Shown one piece after another: positions 1 to 10,412 of a DNA stretch of 64,000 bases (positions are counted from its first letter, which is position 1; every line of letters starts with the position of its first letter). Below the pieces are notes generated by a model, which was not told the DNA's origin, searched no databases, and saw nothing but the letters and a program-made list of their open reading frames with translations. Origin of the DNA: Melampsora larici-populina 98AG31. Its lineage: Eukaryota > Basidiomycota > Pucciniomycetes > Pucciniales > Melampsoraceae. Where the stretch lies: NCBI RefSeq assembly GCF_000204055.1, contig NW_006768796.1, forward strand, positions 955,608-1,019,607, written 5' to 3'. The position numbers and the translations under genes were made by a program.

Positions 1-5
1 GGTCC

Positions 6-45
6 AAGTCCCTCTCTTGACTACTTGTTTGTCCAAGAGGGACTT
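6..45. repeat. Short hairpin at window start
   Basis: Positions 6-15 and 36-45 form a perfect 10-bp inverted repeat around a 20-bp loop. It could be the stem of a larger element cut by the window edge. Nothing more can be said from this side. Confidence 0.4.
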
Positions 46-719
46 AGTTAAGTTGAAAATGTATAATGTTTACAGTGAAGTTTAATCTCTCTATCGGAAT
101 AGCTATATTTACGACCCCCTATATTGAATTGCACCCACGTGCTCTGTGAAGAAATGTCCAAATTGTAATGTGATTTCATGCACATCGTGCTACCATCTGT
201 ATTGCTGTGCTTACCTATCTCATGACAAGAAGTCTTGTACTGATCAGGTCAAGAAAGAGGAGGTCGGTGTTGATGTCTTACTGAAGACCACATCCATAGA
301 CACTCTTAATTTATCCTCTAAAGTTGAGCAGGTCATCAGTCTTTCTGGCTCAAGTTTTGTGGTGAATCATGATTAATAATACCTGTCAGTCTCTGTTTGC
401 TGGTACATATCAAAGCTAAAATGTTATCTGTGTCAGACCAAAACAAGGCTCAGGGCCAGAATCATAATTACCTGTCAAAACACTATACCTCCAGACATTG
501 GAAAGTCTCAGTGGTTATTAGGCCGGCATGGATAGTGGAGTTCAAAAAGCTGCATTCTTCATTCTATTCAAGAGGTTCAAATTCAATAAGACAAAGAGAG
601 TTACAAAGAAGTCTTGATAAGTTAGCCTGTCTGTCTATTTCATCGGACCATGGAACTTATTATCCAATTCCTAAATATCAAGAGAAGAAGTCAGTACAAT
701 TCTTTGAAAGAATTTACAC
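46..719. other. No confident gene; weak Cys-rich ORF 146-376
   Basis: The only unusual reading frame is 146-376 (+), 76 codons with eight cysteines in its first third. It opens at a GTG, has no in-frame ATG at its start, no hydrophobic leader and no recognised domain. The rest reads as non-coding flank of the minus-strand F-box gene. Confidence 0.3.
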
Positions 720-2089
720 TCAAAATGCAATTTCTGTGATAAAGATAAAGATAACTGTACTGACCATAATTTCATCACATGTTAAATCATTTGTAACAAG
801 ACATTTGATTCCATGAGATTCAAATCCTTTAACCAATTCAGGTTTAATCACTTGATTTTGATCACATTGATCTCTAGTAAAAACAATTAATTTAAACTTG
901 GGTATTCTTTTGAACCCATGCTGATCTAGACTACTTAAGATCGAATCCCAATAATCTTCACTCGAATTTAAATCTGTAACAATCGTTCTAACGTTCCTTA
1001 ACATTTTAACTTCTAAGCAAGAAATATCCCACATATCTTCATCATCAGGTGCATCTCGTGTTCTAAGTACTCTTAATTTTGGAAATCTTAAATCTGTTGC
1101 ATCATACATAAGTTGAGCAGGAAAGCAAAGAGTAAATAAACCTTCTAAAGTGTTTCTAATAGGTTCAAAGATTCGACCTAATCCTTCATGATCATCGGTA
1201 TCTGAAAAAAGTTCAATAATCTTTAATTTCTTTTTGGGATTTTGAATTAGATTCAATTTCATTTGTTCTTCTTCTTCTTCTTCCTCATTGGGTTCATAAA
1301 AACCAGTATAACTAAAAGAAAGGCAACGTAAATTTGATAATGCTTGTGGTGGTGGTGTATTTGAACAATCTATCGAGGAATCTGGATACGATAAACATTC
1401 TAGATTTGGTAATGATGAGAGTAAATCGACTATTGAATCTGAATTATAAGTTCCGTCTTTTGATTGAGAATGGCCACGTGAGATACTCAATGATTTTAAA
1501 TCCTTGATGGATTTAATAGCTTTGATCAATTCAGGTGTAACACCCTCAGAACGAAGAAAGGTAAGGTCTAGATTCTTCAAGTTTGAACCAAGCAATTCGA
1601 TTAATCTTGTTAGTTGACTCATTGAAACTGGAGGCGTTACTAATTGACAAACAAATCCATTTCAAAGAACTTTTGGTTAGTAATAGTATCTTAAAGTAAG
1701 TAATTCGAAACGTTCAAGTTGAGAAACTCACTATCAGCTGGATTTTCTCCATATTCTTCTTTGTCTGAATACCAAAGTTTTTGAATTTTAAGTGTTTTAA
1801 CTGGACAAGAAGAATAAGGTAAATATAAATCATCTGTCCAATTATCCAAGATCAGTTTTGCATATTTTGAATCATAAATAGAAATCGTTTGAAAATAAAA
1901 TGGGATAACAGCTTTTGCCCAATTCTTTGAAATCAATCTTAATTTGATCAATTCAGAGTATGATGACTTTGTTAAATGTGGTTCTGAAACGATTGAAGAA
2001 TTGTGTCCGACTTGTTTATCTAATCGGTTTACGAATACTTCTAAGATCTTTTGAATGATTTCTAATGGTAGCGTATTGGTTTGGTTCAT
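720..2089 (-). CDS. F-box/LRR-like protein, two exons
   Basis: Two exons on the minus strand: 2089-1732 and 1639-720. The intron 1731-1640 has a GTGAGT donor, a TACTAAC branch site and a TAG acceptor, and it keeps the frame (358 + 920 nt, about 425 residues). The N-terminus has the LPLEIIQKIL pattern typical of F-box domains. The rest has irregular leucine-rich segments (residues ~120-330) and an acidic run of seven Glu. F-box proteins usually link substrates to SCF ubiquitin ligases through Skp1; that role is inferred from the family. A decayed paralogue lies at 5951-6500. A GTCAGT near 782 could start a further intron, so the last ~20 residues are uncertain. Confidence 0.7.
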
Positions 2090-3732
2090 CCTATCTTCTT
2101 TTCTGGGTTTTTCTTGTCGGATGTTCGATGATCGATTCGATTGTTCTCTAGAGATGTTAGGAAATAAGATATGGACTATATATGTACTACTTCATAAAGA
2201 ATCAAACTCTCAAAGTCTTTTTCGATTCAGTTGAGTTTACAATTCGCTCAGTCACAGTTTTCAATCTGTCTGATGTGTATTGAGTTAGAATCCGCGACGC
2301 TGCTCGGTACAAGTTGCAAACAGCTCATTAGGTTTATCAACCTGTCTGTAAGTTTTCAAGAAACAATTCTTTGGTAAAAATCTGAAAATCAAGTTTTTAA
2401 TTCACGAGATCCAGGATATTTTAGGATTGTAAACAGGATTTTTATCCCCATTGATAATAGGATACTGGAGGACAAGATATATAAATAACAGATGGGATGG
2501 AAAAAAGAACAAGACTGTCTTTTCCTCGTCCATGTCCTCTTTTTATCAACTCCACACAGATGTTCCAACTCCCGCGAGGGGTGGTAGAGTCGTACCGCCT
2601 TTGGAAAGCTACCCTGTCGACTGCAGTCTGTACTTTACAACGCATGTCCAGAGTGAGTCTTTTGTGGAGAGTTATTGTAGGCTTTGAGAATTTCTTCACA
2701 GGAAGAACCTCGACAATCTACTTCTACAAGACAAGAATCTTGGTCTACTGGTACAACAACTTGTATACTACTACTTCTGCTAATCCGGTGGCTATATATG
2801 TCAAAGAAGGGAATCAGGATGATGACTCGGCTAAGTATTTGGATTGCATCCTGGTCGGTGGAGCGAAAAGAAAATGGTAAAAGTGATGATATGACCATCA
2901 CCGGGGTTGAGAAATATTAATTGATGAAATGGAGTTGGTTATCTTACTTTGTCAACTTCAAGGTTTTGTAAACACGCTGTTAGGCCATTAAAAGATATAA
3001 AGATGTTAATAGATTTTACACCATTTTCTTGAGATTCGATGATAAGTTTGAACTTCACTTCCATGGTGTTTGTCAAAGCAAAACCATTGAACAGCCCTTT
3101 CCTTTCGCATTGGCAGAGCAAACCTCCAAGTGTTGTGTATTTTTGAACAAGGCACCGAGCAAAGTTCAAATCGTTTATCGATTTCCAAAATCGCGTTCGG
3201 GATGCATCATTGGGGCATCTTTGATCTTAGGATTGTGATCAAATTATTGCATGATTCCAATTCATAAGGGACGGCAAGCAATCTGCATCCAATATGACAA
3301 TAATCAGGAACATGAGCACATTTTAAGATTTTGAAGCGACCATGAACTTTTCGTGAGGATTTGAGGGTATAAAAAAGGTCCTTTGTTGGTCGAATCGGTT
3401 CCTTTTTTCCTCTTCCTCAGCACATTTATTGCCATGAACCTTCACATCGAATTTCTTGATTTTATATCATCATTCATTCTCATTTATCAATCTATCGCAT
3501 TCAACACATTTCTTCAGCAGATCTATTGCCTGTAACCTCCATCTCACACTTCTTGATATCTTGGTATATCAATTTCCAACAATTTACCCAGCAATCTATC
3601 CCATCACCTTTCAGCATCAGTTTCTTGTTTTGATTATTGAGTTCAAGTCACCAATACACTCTCCATTCGACTTCAACTCTATCTTCTTCTTTCAAGTTTT
3701 TCTCCTAACCTCAACTTTTCCACTTCAACATC
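2090..3732. other. Intergenic region with weak reading frames
   Basis: Both neighbouring genes point away from this stretch. Minus-strand frames at 2442-2699, 2635-2901 and 2939-3169 have protein-like composition but no recognisable domain and no convincing splice set. They could be remnants of a decayed gene. The last 300 bases are pyrimidine-rich and look like the 5' leader of the gene starting at 3733. Confidence 0.3.
3366..3373 (+). promoter_or_regulatory. TATA-like box
   Basis: The sequence GGGTATAAAAAAGG lies about 365 bp upstream of the ATG at 3733. A long CT-rich stretch follows, as in many fungal leaders. Position and composition suggest the core promoter of that gene; a long leader or an unseen leader intron would be needed. 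Confidence 0.3.
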
Positions 3733-4596
3733 ATGAGCTGCTCCAACGCTTTCCCCACCGCTTTTCTTAACTCAGTGTATGGTCCACATGTTTCTCGTAA
3801 ACGTACCATTGCTCATATCGATGTAAGTGATCCTTCTGTCTCAACGCCTAAATCCCACACTGACGTTTTTCATCTCTTCATTCCTTTAATTCTAGAACTC
3901 GGTTTGCGTTTCCGATCTGGCCCCTGTAGCTCACATCAAGCGTGCCCGAATTGTACGACCTCAACCTCAAGGGTTTATATATACCAGCACAGGAGTGACT
4001 ACAAGTTCCCAAGATTTCGCTTACGTCGGTAGTGGCAGCGAGGTGATCCGAAGATCCTACCCAAACATGAACGTGTGTGACCCATCTCTGGGTGATTTTA
4101 TCCTTAGCCTATTTGAACCGAATCTAATGTATTTCGCTCGACTTAGTTCTTGATCACAAACCATCAGGAAACCACACGACATGAAGATTTCGAGGCATTC
4201 AAGTTGCAATTGGCATTGGAGTTATTGATGGGACCTGCACCTCCTAGCTTAATGAGCGGAAATCAAACCAGTCCCAGTACATCGACTTCTTCACTTCCTT
4301 CATCACTGAACCCATCTCCAACGGTGCCATTTAGGCAGACGACATCATATCCTCATCGACCTCCTAACCCAGCAATAGAGAGGAGAAGACCGATGCCCCT
4401 GTCATTCGTAAATGTGCCGAATGAAGATCCTCACCAGTTTGAAAGGTCACAGATGATTGAAGCAAAGGGAAAAGAAGGGGTTTCACAGAGTTCAAGTCTT
4501 AAGTCGGTAGAAGAAAAAGATGAAGATAAAAAAATACTGAATGATCTTCAGAATTTATTTCCATCTTATCAATATCCTCCGCCACTCTCATGGTAG
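3733..4596 (+). CDS. Hypothetical protein, three exons
   Basis: Exons 3733-3822, 3896-4072 and 4147-4596 join in frame through GTAAGT...CTAG and GTGTGT...TTAG introns to give about 238 residues. I do not recognise the family. The N-terminal third has basic patches around residues 20-50. The middle is rich in Ser/Thr/Pro (residues ~110-150). A charged segment follows and the protein ends in a proline/tyrosine-rich tail. No signal peptide, membrane segment or enzyme motif is visible. The consistent splice signals and preserved frame argue that the gene is real. A Ser/Pro-rich, partly basic protein could be nuclear, but that is a guess. Confidence 0.6.
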
Positions 4597-5950
4597 TTTT
4601 TTTTCTTTTTCTTCTGATACTTTGAGTCCATGTTTGTTGAAGTTCTAAGTACAAAGATATATGAGTGTTTCAATTCTTTATTCGGCATTTCTCTTGAATA
4701 ACTTTTTCTCTCTTTCTTTTCCTTATCTTTTCCTTCTCAATTTACTCTATATTGTGCTTCTTTTTTATGTGCTCAGTAGATGTATGAGAAAGTTTTGATT
4801 CTGGTTTTCCATTGTAGATAGTCTTAATATTCTAGTATTATCAGTTTTTCATTTGTAAACACAGGATATTACATTAAGATATCCCTCATGAATGTTGATG
4901 TGAAGTTGACTTATTGCCCCGAAAACCATATCAAAAGGCCGCTATCTCTTCAATCTTGGACTTAACCACCCAAGCCTGTCGAGCTATTGAAACCCCTTTC
5001 TTCATTTACTTGAACTACTCATTACCTGAAGGGAATCATCTGACGTGTACAGAACACGGTGAAATCTTTGGATCATTTTTACTCTTGAGAGCGTGGTGTG
5101 CTCTCTGAAATCTCATCCTGCGTGTTCAGGTCAACCTGCTGTCATTGACATATGACAATTTACCCCATTTCTGAGACAAGGGCAGCTACTTGTTATCAGT
5201 TGTTTAAATAGGTGTTGGATTTTGACACACACTTTGAGGCATGGGGCTGGGCAAGTGCAGAAATTTGAGGCTTGCCACTATTGTTGTCAATTTTGGCAAC
5301 CAAGGGTTGAAACTTGATGTCAGCCCCATAAGAATTTGGCAATAGGCACCACCACTGCAATGCAAAACCAGGGCCCTCTGGCTAATTTTGGAAATAGCCC
5401 CAATTTGGGGCTGGCAACTGTGTATACTCTCACACTCTGGAGAAAGATGTAATCAAGAGAAAGAAAATCAGTGGTTTGACAAATAATAATGTGCATAGTG
5501 CATTGACACTTTAAAGGTTAGGGGGCTTTGGGGATCTTTGGCAAACTGTTGTGTTCAAATCACAACAAGGTCAAAGAAGCTCAGAAGTGCCAAACACAAG
5601 CACAGGAACAAAAATATGCACCTTGGTGTGCATCCCTGCCTGCAAGATGTACCAAAAGTGTAGAGAATATGATCTCAACTATCCTTGAATTGAATCAATT
5701 CTTGTTGATCAATTTGTATTCTTCAAGATACCTCAAGATACCTTCAAAGTATGTTCAAGTTGTGTTGATTTCATACTTCACTGGTCTTTTATGCAATTCT
5801 TGCATCAGCTTTGAGAGCTCAAGAAAAGCTGCTTGGAATTGTTGCATTACATCTATTCATACAAGAAACTGCACTGTATTTAACCAGGACGGTTGTAAAA
5901 GGTGTTTGAGTTGAAGGAGTGTTGATAAGTAAGTCAGACCATCTATTTCA
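4597..5950. other. Gene-free stretch
   Basis: AT-rich 3' flank, then sequence of dispersed-repeat character (5200-5900). An open frame at 5528-5914 lacks an ATG start, splice signals and any domain. No RNA gene or terminal repeat was found. Confidence 0.3.
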
Positions 5951-6500
5951 TCAGAGCATTAAGCCTCTAATCCAATTCCTGATTATCAAGCAAAGAATCA
6001 GTGTCTCATCATATGTCAATTCATTTGTCAGATGGCATTGAACTCCAAGAAATTCAAAGGCCTTCACCAATTCAGGATTGATGATTTTATATTGATCCCA
6101 ACAACATTGATCTTCAAGGAAGATAGTATGTTTGAAGTTGGGTATGTCCTCCAGTGCATCTGCAGCTCCACCAATAACAGCCCCTTCCCACGTTTTTTTT
6201 GGTCTCCTCAAAGCTTGTAGCTACTGTTCTAAGATTCTTTAACCTCAGCACCTTCAACCAAGAAAGACCCGGTAGACATTCAGCAAGTTCATGAATCCCA
6301 ACCACTCTCAAGCTTGGATATTACAAACCTGGAACATTCGCCAAAAGTTGATCACTAAGTGATATTGTGAATATACCTTCTAATGTATCTTTTTCAGGCT
6401 TCAAAAATCCACACGAACCTTTTATCTCTTCAACACAGAAAGTTCAACTATATTTAAGGTCTTTTTGAATGCTTGACCAATTTCAGGAACCTACTCTTGT
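5951..6500 (-). pseudogene. Decayed F-box/LRR paralogue fragment
   Basis: Translated pieces in shifting minus-strand frames line up, in order, with the second half of the gene at 720-2089. Around 6440-6480 a piece carries the KKTLNIVEL motif. Around 6340-6415 is DTLEGIFTISLSDQLL, matching NTLEGLFTLCFPAQLM. Around 6190-6310 is LRLKNLRTVATSFEE. The open tail 5951-6211 includes NPELVKAFEFLGVQCHLTNEL, matching PELVKGFESHGIKCLVTNDL. Stops and frameshifts separate the blocks, and no F-box exon is seen upstream. This is a dead 3' fragment of the same family. Confidence 0.75.
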
Positions 6501-6845
6501 TTGCTTGTGAACTCCACAAGGTCTCAGTCAGCCACAAGTACATTTTCACACATGCTCCATTGGGTCTAGCAAGTTGTTGGGACGCAGAAGGCGGTGAAGT
6601 AGAAAGAAGCTGTGATAAAACAAGCATTTGTCTAGAGAGAGACGCAATCCGAGGTTTTTTTTTGGTCTATCAGTCATTGTACTCATGAAGTTAGTAAGTG
6701 GTTCTGACCAGGAAGTCAAAATTACAAAATGAATGAATGCAGTGGAATTCATCCTCAATTCAACATTTTGCCCGCGCATACATATCTCAACTTCCAAGTC
6801 ATTTTCTGAAAATAATTAACAATTGCATATACTCATGATACTGGC

Positions 6846-7150
6846 AACGAATAAAGCTTGAAGTGCCTTGAATTGAGCAAGACTGAATAAAAGGTTTAAA
6901 ACAAAAATCATGGTTAAATGGAATACAATTGCATCATACAATTTACAATCTCAACACATGAATCAATTAAAGTACATTTCACTAAGATCACAATCTATAC
7001 TACTCAGCTAACTCTAGCCTTCAATGCGAGTTGATATACTAGTTACATCTGCGGATTTTATCAGTCCACTTACAAATGTATCATTCCGAGTTGACGGGAT
7101 AGATTGAGCCTCATCGCCACTCTAGATCAGGCGACTTTCTTTGACCTTGT
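6846..7150. repeat. Diverged duplicate, copy 1 (partner 12231-12560)
   Basis: From AATAAAGCTTGAAG at 6849 onward, several blocks match 12232 onward in the same order and orientation. Both copies reach a CCTCATC(G/A)CC(A/G)CT motif followed by the end of a short minus-strand coding tail. The copy ends inside the frame ending at 7127. Confidence 0.55.
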
Positions 7151-7396
7151 GCTGGAAACCGCTATCTCAAATATCGAGCTGTTATCTATGGCTTGCGAAT
7201 ACATTTCGCGGTAGTAGCTAGAGGAATTTGATCGAGTTCTTTGGAGGCCAAGAAAATGAGGTGGATCACAAATACTGAAGATGTTGATCTCATCATCGGA
7301 TGGAGGGTTTGCTTTATTGATTTCGCAAGCTGGGTCCTCGTATCGAAAGCAGACGTAGCTGAGGATTTGATCTGATAGTTGAGGATATGATGGCAT
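7127..7396 (-). CDS. Possible C-terminal coding tail of a duplicated gene
   Basis: Open frame of 89 codons with an ATG at 7396, starting 54 bp downstream of the EAF6 stop. Its last ~22 residues resemble the minus-strand translation near 12500-12570 (AIDNSSIFEIAVSS against AIEDQSTSKIVVSG), so both may be the 3' end of one ancestral gene. No domain is recognised. It may equally be part of the EAF6 3' untranslated region. Confidence 0.3.
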   Translation of the reverse strand: MPSYPQLSDQILSYVCFRYEDPACEINKANPPSDDEINIFSICDPPHFLGLQRTRSNSSSYYREMYSQAIDNSSIFEIAVSSTRSKKVA

Positions 7397-7449
7397 CTCA
7401 GATTAGAGCTTGAAGTGGAGCTGTTCGAAACGATATTCATCCAGCAGAA

Positions 7450-8256
7450 CTAAGTTTTCGTCTTCTTCCTTGATTCAGTATTTGCAGAAGGTGGAAGTGA
7501 AATATGAGATTGGATTAAAGAATGTGCTACTGATTCTTGCTCAGAGGTGATAGCTGATTCCTGATCCCGATTACGTGATTCAAGAGCCTAGAAAATAAGA
7601 AGAATGCAGTCCGATTCTTGAATTTTCGAAATTTAAACGATATGATCAAACTTTCAAGAATACTAACCCTTAGGTATGATCCACTACTCTTTGAAAACAC
7701 CCGTTCAGCATCTCCTACGACTTCAGTGTGTGGGTTGAGTAAGGATGAAGTTCCAAAAGCAGCAGTTGTAGTTCTTTTACGTCGAGTTGAATGATGATCG
7801 ACTGATGATATTCCATTAGCGCCTATTGTGACAGACGGCGGAGCTTTAACGTAAGCTTCGTATCCTTTAACGATATTACCGAATGAGTTCGCCGTTGGAT
7901 GAGTCAGATAAGCCGTCTCATCAGCGTAAAGTGTTGCTTCTAATGAAGCCTTGAAGGTTTCAAAAGTGAAAAGGATAAAGAAAGTGTCAGGTTTCGAATA
8001 TGAGTCTGAGATTGATTATAAAAGCGCGTTCAGATTGACAACTTACAAGTTCTTTGTCCAACTTTCGTTTCTTCAAAAGGGTTTGAGTCAATTCCTTTTT
8101 AGCTGTTTCTAATCTTTGTCTTAGTTCAGGATCCTCAATGACATGATTTGATATCTGAGTATTTTGATTTGATTGATTGGATTCTTGTTGTTCCAAGTTT
8201 GATTGATATTGGATGGAATGTGCTGTTATAGGTTGAACGAGATTACTTGAAGCCAT
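7450..8256 (-). CDS. EAF6: Eaf6-like subunit of histone acetyltransferase complexes
   Basis: Three exons on the minus strand: 8256-8047, 7949-7668 and 7587-7450 (630 nt, 209 residues). Donors are GTAAGT and GTTAGT, and all joins are phase 0. A coiled coil (residues ~43-75, KKELTQTLLKKRKLDKEL) is followed by an acidic ATLYADETAYL segment. Next comes the Eaf6 signature SFGNIVKGYEAYVKAPP (residues ~90-106), the diagnostic NuA4-subunit motif. The tail is Ser/Gln-rich with basic ends. Eaf6 is a small shared subunit of the NuA4 and NuA3 acetyltransferase complexes, acting in the nucleus. The length is typical for basidiomycetes. This is the best-supported housekeeping gene here. Confidence 0.88.
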
Positions 8257-9328
8257 CGATGGTTTTAGTCAAGTTGAACTTGAGCGGAAAGGTTTCGATC
8301 AACTCTTCGAGAATTAAATCTCCAATAGCCTTTCACAGCTTCCTTGCCTTTCACAGCTCCATCACTTGTCACGTGAGAAATCGAGCTTGTGATATACAAC
8401 AGATTCACAAGTTCGAGTCATGTCGATGCCTCAAGACAAATGTGGACTTCAGGTTGTCTCACAACGAATCAGTATAAGTAGTTGACATAATCCCCAGCGG
8501 CAGGTAAGTACTTGAAGAATTCTCTTGCACATAACCGAATCGCACGGCTTCAGAAAAGAACCGAATGGAATCTCAAACCCGCTGAGGATGAAGTAAAAGA
8601 AGAGTGTATACGAAAAACATCTGTTTCTACATGGAATCTGATAAGAGGAAAGTAGATAGATTTTAATAATCAAAAAGATCTGATCATACTTACTACACTG
8701 ATTTTAAGCTTGCTATAAAGAGCAAGAGAAAAAGATCATCTATGTTGGCCCGCATCAGGGGTAGAGAAAGGAAGTGTTAGGAGAGAAATTTCAAGATCAA
8801 AGCATTTGAAAGATTCCAGAGCATCAGTAAATATGCGATTTTTGAACTGCTTGTGATATCAGTAAAAACTTACAGTCAGTTGACATATCCTTTGTCTTGA
8901 TATTGATCCGGGCCTTGATCTGGAGGTTCCTCAGGAGGGATGTGGAAAAAACATCCTTATCAAGTTGATGATCAATGTTTGAACCTTGTAAACTTGTATG
9001 GTTAACTAGAAAAAAAAGAGGTATGAGTCATATGAATGAGGCCACCCAACAACGATATCTGCAAGGTTGGATGTCACATGAGGTGGTATGAAATGCATAT
9101 CCTATGTCCTTGCCCTCCAAGGCGCGATCATCAATGTCCATCCTTCTCCTGTGGGCTTCGAAAGATCTTTGAAAGAAAAGTTTGAGAAATTCGTTCAAAG
9201 ACAAAAATGTGTCCACACGAAATGAGATACTCAAGATCTCGTGGCGGTGAGGGTTGATTGATGCACCTTGCCCTTGGACATCTCCCATTCAGACCCAAGA
9301 GGGGAATATCCAACATTCATCGTGAGAA
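8257..9328. other. Mostly gene-free; weak WOPR-like fragment near 9150-9310
   Basis: The minus frame 9316-9131 contains LISCGHIFVFER, which faintly resembles the signature of WOPR (Gti1/Pac2) regulators. It stops soon after and its upstream side runs into the element at 9329-10145. The minus frame 9288-9028 is open but unrecognised. Near 8875-8940 (minus) a Pro/Glu-rich peptide could be the end of a gene. None of these can be assembled into a gene with confidence. Confidence 0.25.
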
Positions 9329-10145
9329 CACCAGGGGGTAAACTTACGGCAAGAAAACGGTTTTCGAAGCCGTTTTCCTGCCGTCACGGATTTGAACTAT
9401 TCGTGTCGTTTCTGAGACGATTTCAGATGGGACCGCACGAACGCGGTTCCCATCACCGTTTTTGGCGGTGCGAGCAAACTGCCTCGGTGACCCCTGAACA
9501 CGGTCCCTGGAACGTTCCGAGGGTACGTCGTAGATTTGCCAAAAGAAAATCAGGCAGTGGGACTTGAACACAGGCTCAAAAACGAGAAAAGGCTTGGTCG
9601 TGGCCACAGAGCGTTTCACCGCTACACCATACAGACCACACTGTGAGTCCACCTTGTGTCATATCAGTATGCTTTCGAATCATCAACCGAGTCATTCCTC
9701 AATAACAAGGCTTATCAGCTATCGTTGGCACAACCGGTAACGATGCTTGCCATGTGATTCTCCGAGGCTCAACCGATGGACACGTGTATTCGGCTCAGCA
9801 TGTAGAGTCATGTAGCGCACAACTTTCAAAAGCTGGCCTACGACCATCAGTGATGATCGATTGCTCGCATGGTAACTCACAAAAACAAATTGCAAGTTAA
9901 GTCGTCGTTGCTGAAGGTAGTTCGACACCGATTGCAATCGGTATCAAAAAAACTGCTTCACCACCACCTCAGGAGCCGTTCTCAAACGGTTGCTGACATG
10001 CAGCTCGTTCCAGAAGCGGTGGTGGAACGGTGTCCGAATCGGTTTCGGCGAAACCGGTTCCACACCTTCCTGGGCGGTTCAGGTGACGAAACCTTTGAAA
10101 TCGTCACAGGAACCGGCCGAGGCCGAGGACCATTACCCCCTGGTG
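9329..10145. mobile_element. 817-bp non-autonomous inverted-repeat element
   Basis: Perfect 13-bp terminal inverted repeats, CACCAGGGGGTAA at 9329-9341 and its complement at 10133-10145. The interior is clearly richer in G+C than its flanks. It includes a strong hairpin at 9345-9384 and several palindromic AAACGG/CCGTTT blocks. AA lies outside both ends and might be a 2-bp duplication, but could be chance. No transposase is encoded; long open frames inside reflect GC-rich composition. Superfamily is unclear. Confidence 0.65.
9553..9638 (-). other. tRNA-like segment inside the element
   Basis: On the minus strand this stretch has a good A-box-like sequence (TGGTGTAGCGGT) and a near-canonical B box (TGTTCAAGTCC) at suitable spacing. 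I cannot fold a proper acceptor stem or a normal anticodon arm. It is better read as a degenerate tRNA or SINE head than as a working tRNA. Confidence 0.3.
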
Positions 10146-10412
10146 AATCTGAACTCCCTCTCACGTCTGAGTCGCCCATTTTGACACACTTTGAGCCATT
10201 TTTAGCAGTTCGGAGATGTCCAATATCCAGCTTTCAAGAGTTGCTTAAATTAGTCCTTATGTGAAGCCATGACACGCCTCGACGGGAATCTCGTAAATCA
10301 AATTCAGCATCATCTGGATCGTGGAGATTTTGAATCAGACAAAGCAATCCAGGAGGATAGGCCGCATCTACTGAATAGTGGCAATTCTCGCTCTCATCCA
10401 CTAATTTTCTCA
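10146..10412. other. Upstream flank of the interrupted secreted-protein gene
   Basis: AT-rich and without a recognised feature. It would include the promoter of the gene whose first codons are at 10413. Confidence 0.3.

Noticed and set aside
2442..2920. Overlapping ORFs on both strands taken as a possible gene
   Set aside because: Frames conflict, no consistent splice set and no recognised family.
9869..10264. Basic 131-codon ORF
   Set aside because: Lies in the GC-rich interior of the inverted-repeat element with palindromic codons and no homology pattern.
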